From Zancudomyces culisetae (taxonomy: Eukaryota; Kickxellomycota; Harpellomycetes; Harpellales; Legeriomycetaceae), in assembly GCA_001969505.1 (NCBI GenBank), contig LSSK01000180.1, positions 1 through 36,927 of the forward strand: DNA of 36,927 nucleotides, written 5' to 3'. Under the pieces are notes generated by a model. It did not search any database, had not been told where the DNA came from, and was given only the letters and a program-made list of their open reading frames with translations. The position numbers and the translations under genes were made by a program. Shown here piece after piece: positions 32,047-36,927 of this stretch; the stretch's first letter is position 1; each line of letters opens with the position of its first letter.

Positions 32047-35000
32047 CTATACTACGAAAAAAGAATGCCGAGCTAGAGTACTCAATTCATCCTCACTACT
32101 ATCCCCACCCCTACAATTTTCCTTTGTTTCTCTTAGTTTCCCACAAATGTCTACATTGCCAATAGCAATAGCTTTAACGTTCCTATTTTTATTGGCGTTA
32201 TTATAACGCTCCCCTTTTGTTAACAGTTCTAAATATCCCTTGATCTCGTTTTTCATCTTCATCACTATTGCTTCCTTTCCATTTCCATTCCCAATTACAT
32301 TTCTATTTAAATTACCCTTTTCGTCCTGCCTTTGATCCCGCTTCGCCCCTTGTGAACCCACATCACCTCCTGTTTCACCCTCTTCTTTTACCATGCCATC
32401 ACCACTCCCTTTTACTATCCACTTTGGAGTCCATATACTCTCCATCTTTGCAACTTTATCCATCTTTTCCACCACCACTTGGTAGTTTCGTACCATTTTT
32501 TTCATCTCTCCAATCAGCCGCCTTTCATTCCCTGGTACAAGGTGGTTCTGAAGGTTGTTTTTTATCACCTCAAATAATACCTTTGGTCCACCACCCCACT
32601 CCTTTAAATCGCCTATCAATCTCTTCACCATCTGTACACTCTCACCATCACAACCATAGCCCCATTTGTTGCCCCTGTCTGGTATCACAACCTTCGCTAC
32701 ATCACAAAGCACGTTTCCCATGTTGTATATGTACATCACTGTTAGCTGCAGTTCCTCTATTATTCTTGCAAGTACCTGCTCTCCACCCTTCCCTTGCCAC
32801 TGCCGTCGCTGCTGTATCTTTTTGATTTTTATCGTTCTTTTTAACACTTCGTTCGTTTTTCTAAGTATTTCACCCACTGCTTTCATAAATAATGTTATTT
32901 GGTGATTGTTAGCCACGTTTTTTCTAATAGTGCCAAAACTAGCCATGTCCTTATCAAATGAGTCTATTTCAACATACCCCCCAAACCCACAATCGTAATG
33001 CCCAGCAACCCCCTCCTCATTTAATTGATGGTACTCCTTTATGCTCTTTGTCATTTTCATACTTAGTACCACCCGAAACATCTTCAGTCCCTCTACTAAT
33101 CTTATAATTTTTTCTTCCTTTTCATCCAACCTGTCCACGCTTTCTCTTATTTTCTGTACCTCTTTACGTAGTTTGTACAGGATAAATCGTACTCCCACTA
33201 ACGCCATCTCATTCCCACCCACTATTTCTGGAAGCCTGGTTATCCACTTCACATAACCAAGCTTACTAATAAAGCTGTCGGTACCACTCCCATCCTTATC
33301 AACCGCATCTTCCTCCTCATAATCATTCTCCAAATCATAGTTATCTTCGCTGCCACTACTTTTACCTGTTTCCTCATCAACCCTCTTCCTTTTTCTCGCC
33401 CGATATTTATCGCTTTTGATGCTATTCCCTTTGTATCTATCCTTTTGCGATAAATCTCTGGACCAGTCCTCGACCATAGAAATTCCAATCTTCTCCTTGT
33501 ATACTTTGTATCCTGTTCCTTCTTCTCTCACCAACTGTTGAGTAATCCTTGCCAACTTGTTTAAAAACGTTTCGCTACTTCCTAGAATACTGGCTTGTCG
33601 GTGCACAGTTTGTAACCATTCTACATCAAAAATATCCTGGATTCTCCTTTTTCTACCCTCGTTATATACCTTTAGCAGCTCCAATTCTCTCACACCACCA
33701 TCATCTGGATATATATCACCACCTTTTAGTCTCACGCAACTTTGTAGAATCCTCTCTACTACCCAGTTGTGCTGATACACTGCCCCGCTGCTTAACAACG
33801 CCTCGAGTAATATTTCTTCCCACCCAAACTCCCTAAACTCTTCATAACATATATTTGTGATGTGTTGGATGACAACAAATCTATTTCGTAAAGTTCACAT
33901 AGTTTAGGACCATTAATTTTTAAAAGCAAACCCCAACTCACCCCTCCTTCTTCTCCCAGCTAGAAAATATAATATATTCACCATTTTTCCATCAATATAA
34001 ATGTTTAGACTCTATTTACCTTCTCAAATGACTAGGGATCGATTCATAGACGTTCGCCAATACGTCCACCTCAGCATCCACTCCATACTTATCCCCAATA
34101 TGATTCCCCACCCCAAATCCACTTAGTACTTTTAATGGTAACCCATTTCCCCCAAAAATCATACCTCCAGACCAAAATACACTCTTTCTTTTCTCGTTCT
34201 CCATAATTTGTTGAACCCAATCTGTCCATAGACTTGTAAACACCTTCTTCAGCTCTTCATACAGAAATCCCAACTCCTTGGTAATCAAAAACCTGCTGTT
34301 GCTTGTCTCTCGCTGTGTCAAAATACAATTCCAAATGCCAAAATCATATTTCCTCTTGACTTTTCTACCCTCTCTTTTTTCCAAAATACTCGTAAACCCC
34401 GCTCTACTGAAGTTTGATTCTCGTTTCTCTCCAGTGGGCTTAAAAATTTGCCTTTTCAAAGCTGCATTTCTAATATTCGTTTCGTGCACCAAATGGCTAC
34501 TACTTATACCACTTTTCTTCTTTTTCGGGGTTATTAGCCAAGTCTCTGGCTTTTCTATTAGCACCCTATTTCTACTCGCTACTCTTTCTGCCGAACTGTT
34601 ATTCTTGTATTTTCTCTTACTACTCCTGTAAAATTGCTCTTCCTCATCACTAATTTCGCTCTCGTAATACGTTACCTTCTTTCGAGCTTTTATCGGGAAC
34701 CTATTTTCTTTGTCACAATAGCAACGGGCTCTAGTGTAGCATTTACAACACCGCCTAAATTCATTGATCTCTTCATATTCTTTTGATACTTTGACACTTT
34801 GTGTCAAACGCTTCTCTCCCGTGATTTTGTCTAATTCAGTCCGTGTACTCTTTCCACTAGAATGTGTACTTGAATATTTTTTTTGTCTTGTATAATAAAT
34901 AGTGTTCCCAGAAATAACATTGCCCTTGGCACTACCGACTCTCTTGCTCGCCAGTTGTGCATTCCCGTGCGTGCTCCATAGATCTAATTCGTCTTCAAGA

Positions 35001-35314
35001 ACACAAAAATTGTCCTTTTCAGAATACCAATCCTTAGATCGTTGAAGGGTTGAGTTTCTGGTAGTTCGGCGTGGTATTTCATCGCTCCTTTTGCCAATTG
35101 AATTAACTTGCGTTGATTCGTCTTTTTTAGGTTTTTTATTTACACTGGCTCTAGTGGGTTTACCCGTTTGACATTCCAAGGATGTTCCTGTAAAAAACTC
35201 TGAGGGACTCTGCGTCACAAATCTCTTGGCATATTTGACTTTTCCTATTACCGCACGTAGTGTTCTTTTGATCTTATCCACAGCTATGAAATCCTCAGTC
35301 TCTATCAATTCCAT
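32047..35314 (-). CDS. Unrecognised 1042-residue protein, 2 exons (two open frames joined)
   Basis: Two minus-strand frames, 34016-35314 and 32047-33895, follow each other closely. The downstream frame has no ATG near its start, yet reads sensible protein from its 5' end (ITNICYEEFREFGWEEILLE). Removing an intron at 34019-33881 (GTAAAT donor, CGAAATAG acceptor, CTAAAC about 25 bp before it) joins them in frame as ...SIPSHLRR-FVVIQHIT.... Exons are thus 35314-34020 and 33880-32047. The N-terminal half is basic, Ser/Lys-rich, with a cysteine cluster (RRCCKCYTRARCYCDK) near residues 187-202 and a WLITPKKKK segment. The C-terminal half is helical with an acidic Asp/Glu tract and a disordered Gly/Asn-rich tail. 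I cannot name the family. The composition suggests a nuclear protein. The GTAAAT donor is weaker than the others in the window. It converges on RQC1 with 191 bp between stops. Confidence 0.72.
33881..34019 (-). other. Inferred intron joining the two halves of the 32047-35314 gene
   Basis: 139 bp. The phase is 2 at the donor and one base completes the codon at the acceptor, so the frame is kept exactly. The upstream frame otherwise ends in the TAA formed by the donor itself. Confidence 0.7.
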
Positions 35315-36927
35315 TTTTACTGCAAACTTTTCTGTTTTGGTCTCTGGTAGTACTTGTTAATTAGCATTTAAGTTATCGCTGGAGAAGCAAGATAACACGT
35401 TAAATACAAGAGTTAATGGTGTTATCCTTCCTGTTTTATTATTATTTTATGGTTTGTACCCCTAGACATAGGTGCTCCGTTTATATCTCATTCATTGTAC
35501 GTTTCTCCATTGTAAATGTTGATTTTTCTCTATTTACCATTTTTTTTTAGGCCAATGAAAAGTATACGTTTGTTTACATTTCGCTTTGACGAATAAATTG
35601 CGCAATGATTTTGATGTGGCTGTTTGCTCTTATAGATTATTGGCTAATTTTGAATTTATGACCAAAAATGCCAAATAAAAATCGAGGTGATAACACATGC
35701 AAAGTCTAAAATAAAGTTGTTAAAAAAAGTTAGACCATCTGTGAATTGGAGTAAAAGACATGATCAAGTTGCTGCTGATGTAGATATGGCTAAAACGCCT
35801 AAGTGAAATGAATAAGAGTATATATGCCAGAGGATGAATAACTTTGGAAACAAATGGTTGTGAAAAAAATAAAAATAAGAATAATATGACCAACTCATTC
35901 TCAATATGACTGGTTTTGGGGGGATGGGAAGGGCTGAGATGGGATGGAGTGTGCGGTGTTGCTTTTCTAAACTCATTACATATATGTTGAATTCTATCAT
36001 ATTATAGTGGGGTGTTGTTTTTAAACTGATGATAGTATTTTTTTTTCTAAAATGTGCCAGCTAAGTTAGAAACAATATATGGCAAACATAAATCAATCTT
36101 TGAGCTGGCTGATAAATTAGTGTTTAAAGTGTGTGTCTAAACGCAATTTTATTGCAAGAACTAGTGTTTTTATCTAAAGAAATGAGTGGTAAATAAACTT
36201 AAGACGGTCATTGTAGATTCAGGTTAGTGTGTCTACGATATTTATTGCTCACAGCTCTTACTACGGGAACTTTTAAATGTCTCGATTTTAGATTAGTAGC
36301 ACAACATTTCTAATTTAAAAAAAATTTTCTTTCTTTCGTTTTTTAACTTCAGGTTAATTGATATGAGTTGTAAGAGAAGAGGACCATATAGCTATGAATT
36401 AAGGCCACACTCAGCATACCTGCACACTTGCGCTACCAGAAATGTGGCATAATACCGCAAAAGACTGCAAAAGACTGCAAAAGACTGATGGTTTCTATAG
36501 TTGGAACGGCGATTAATTGGTAATATCTGCATGTACGACCCAAAAGATCAACAAAGGTTTATGATACCACTAATACTCTACTAGTTTTATTAGCAAGTGA
36601 TAGTCGCAGAAATAATTTTATAGGGTTTTGTTTTGATAGGTGATGTCGAAGACGCTACCACCACCTTCCCCCTTGTAATGTTTTCTTTAAAAAAGATTAA
36701 TAATACTATTGGTGAATTACTGGTAAAATAAAGGCAAGCTCCTATGCTAGCATTTAGGTGGATGATTAATGCTAAGGAGGGTGGGGGTGGAGGGCTTTAG
36801 CCACACGTAAAAAATTGGCAACATTAGCTGTCTATGTTCAAGATCCACATATGGAACCCATAATTATTGTTGTATGGGTCCTAAGCGATCTTCCTATTCG
36901 CACCCATTGTGGTGAGGTGAGGCAGGG
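35315..36927. other. Upstream region of the 35314 gene, no gene seen
   Basis: This 1.6 kb AT-rich sequence contains only short open frames on both strands. It should include the promoter of the minus-strand gene. A short 10-bp tandem repeat lies at 36458-36487. No tRNA, repeat family or coding frame was recognised up to the window edge. Confidence 0.5.
36458..36487 (+). repeat. Three tandem copies of a 10-bp unit (CAAAAGACTG)
   Basis: The unit CAAAAGACTG occurs three times in direct succession in non-coding DNA near the right edge. Function unknown; probably slippage. Confidence 0.8.

Noticed and set aside
33796-33798. Separate gene starting with TTG at 33798
   Set aside because: TTG is not a normal eukaryotic start, and conserved-looking protein continues upstream to an acceptor at 33881, so it is treated as exon 2.

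Overview
The window is nuclear DNA of an AT-rich, intron-containing ascomycete yeast. The evidence is clear orthologues of fungal housekeeping genes (the PP1 regulator SDS22, mitoribosomal RSM7, the RQC factor RQC1/TCF25, FMP52/TIP30-like, meiotic SPO11) and short introns with GTAAGT/GTATGT-type donors and loose CTAAC-like branch points. CTG encodes leucine at a conserved Sds22 position (9718-9720), which argues against a CUG-Ser clade yeast. SDS22 alone has five introns, and a Notch-type CSL (CBF1/Su(H)/LAG-1) transcription factor is present. Both are unlike Saccharomyces and point to an early-diverging Saccharomycotina or a Taphrinomycotina-like lineage. The species cannot be named from this sequence.

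Layout: 1-3372 holds no recognisable gene. At 3373-4969 (+) is a three-exon gene for a small coiled-coil protein of unknown function. At 6176-9541 (+) is a 1121-residue, largely disordered protein whose C-terminal coiled coil resembles the Ppc89/Cep57 spindle-pole family. Convergent with it is the six-exon SDS22 (9598-11299, -). A YbaK-type aminoacyl-tRNA editing domain protein (11842-12570, +) diverges from SDS22 and converges on RSM7 (13192-13818, -). A 6.36 kb non-coding stretch follows (13819-20181). It contains a 160-base N gap flanked by an exact 539-bp duplication that looks like an assembly artefact. The CSL factor (20182-24522, +) converges on SPO11 (24669-26837, -). FMP52-like (27495-28250, -) diverges from the two-exon RQC1 (29043-31855, +). 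RQC1 converges on an unrecognised 1042-residue protein (32047-35314, -), which I reconstruct by joining two open frames across one intron. The last 1.6 kb has no gene that I can see.

The genes do not form one pathway, as expected for a eukaryotic chromosome. Several loose themes recur: mitosis and the spindle pole (SDS22, the Ppc89-like protein), meiosis (SPO11) and translation quality control (RQC1, the YbaK-like protein, RSM7). The most unusual items are the CSL factor, whose DNA-binding and C-terminal folds are split by long low-complexity inserts and whose upstream region is very large; a SPO11 with an N-terminal extension of roughly 350 residues; and the unrecognised two-exon protein. 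I found no mobile element, CRISPR array, rRNA or convincing tRNA.
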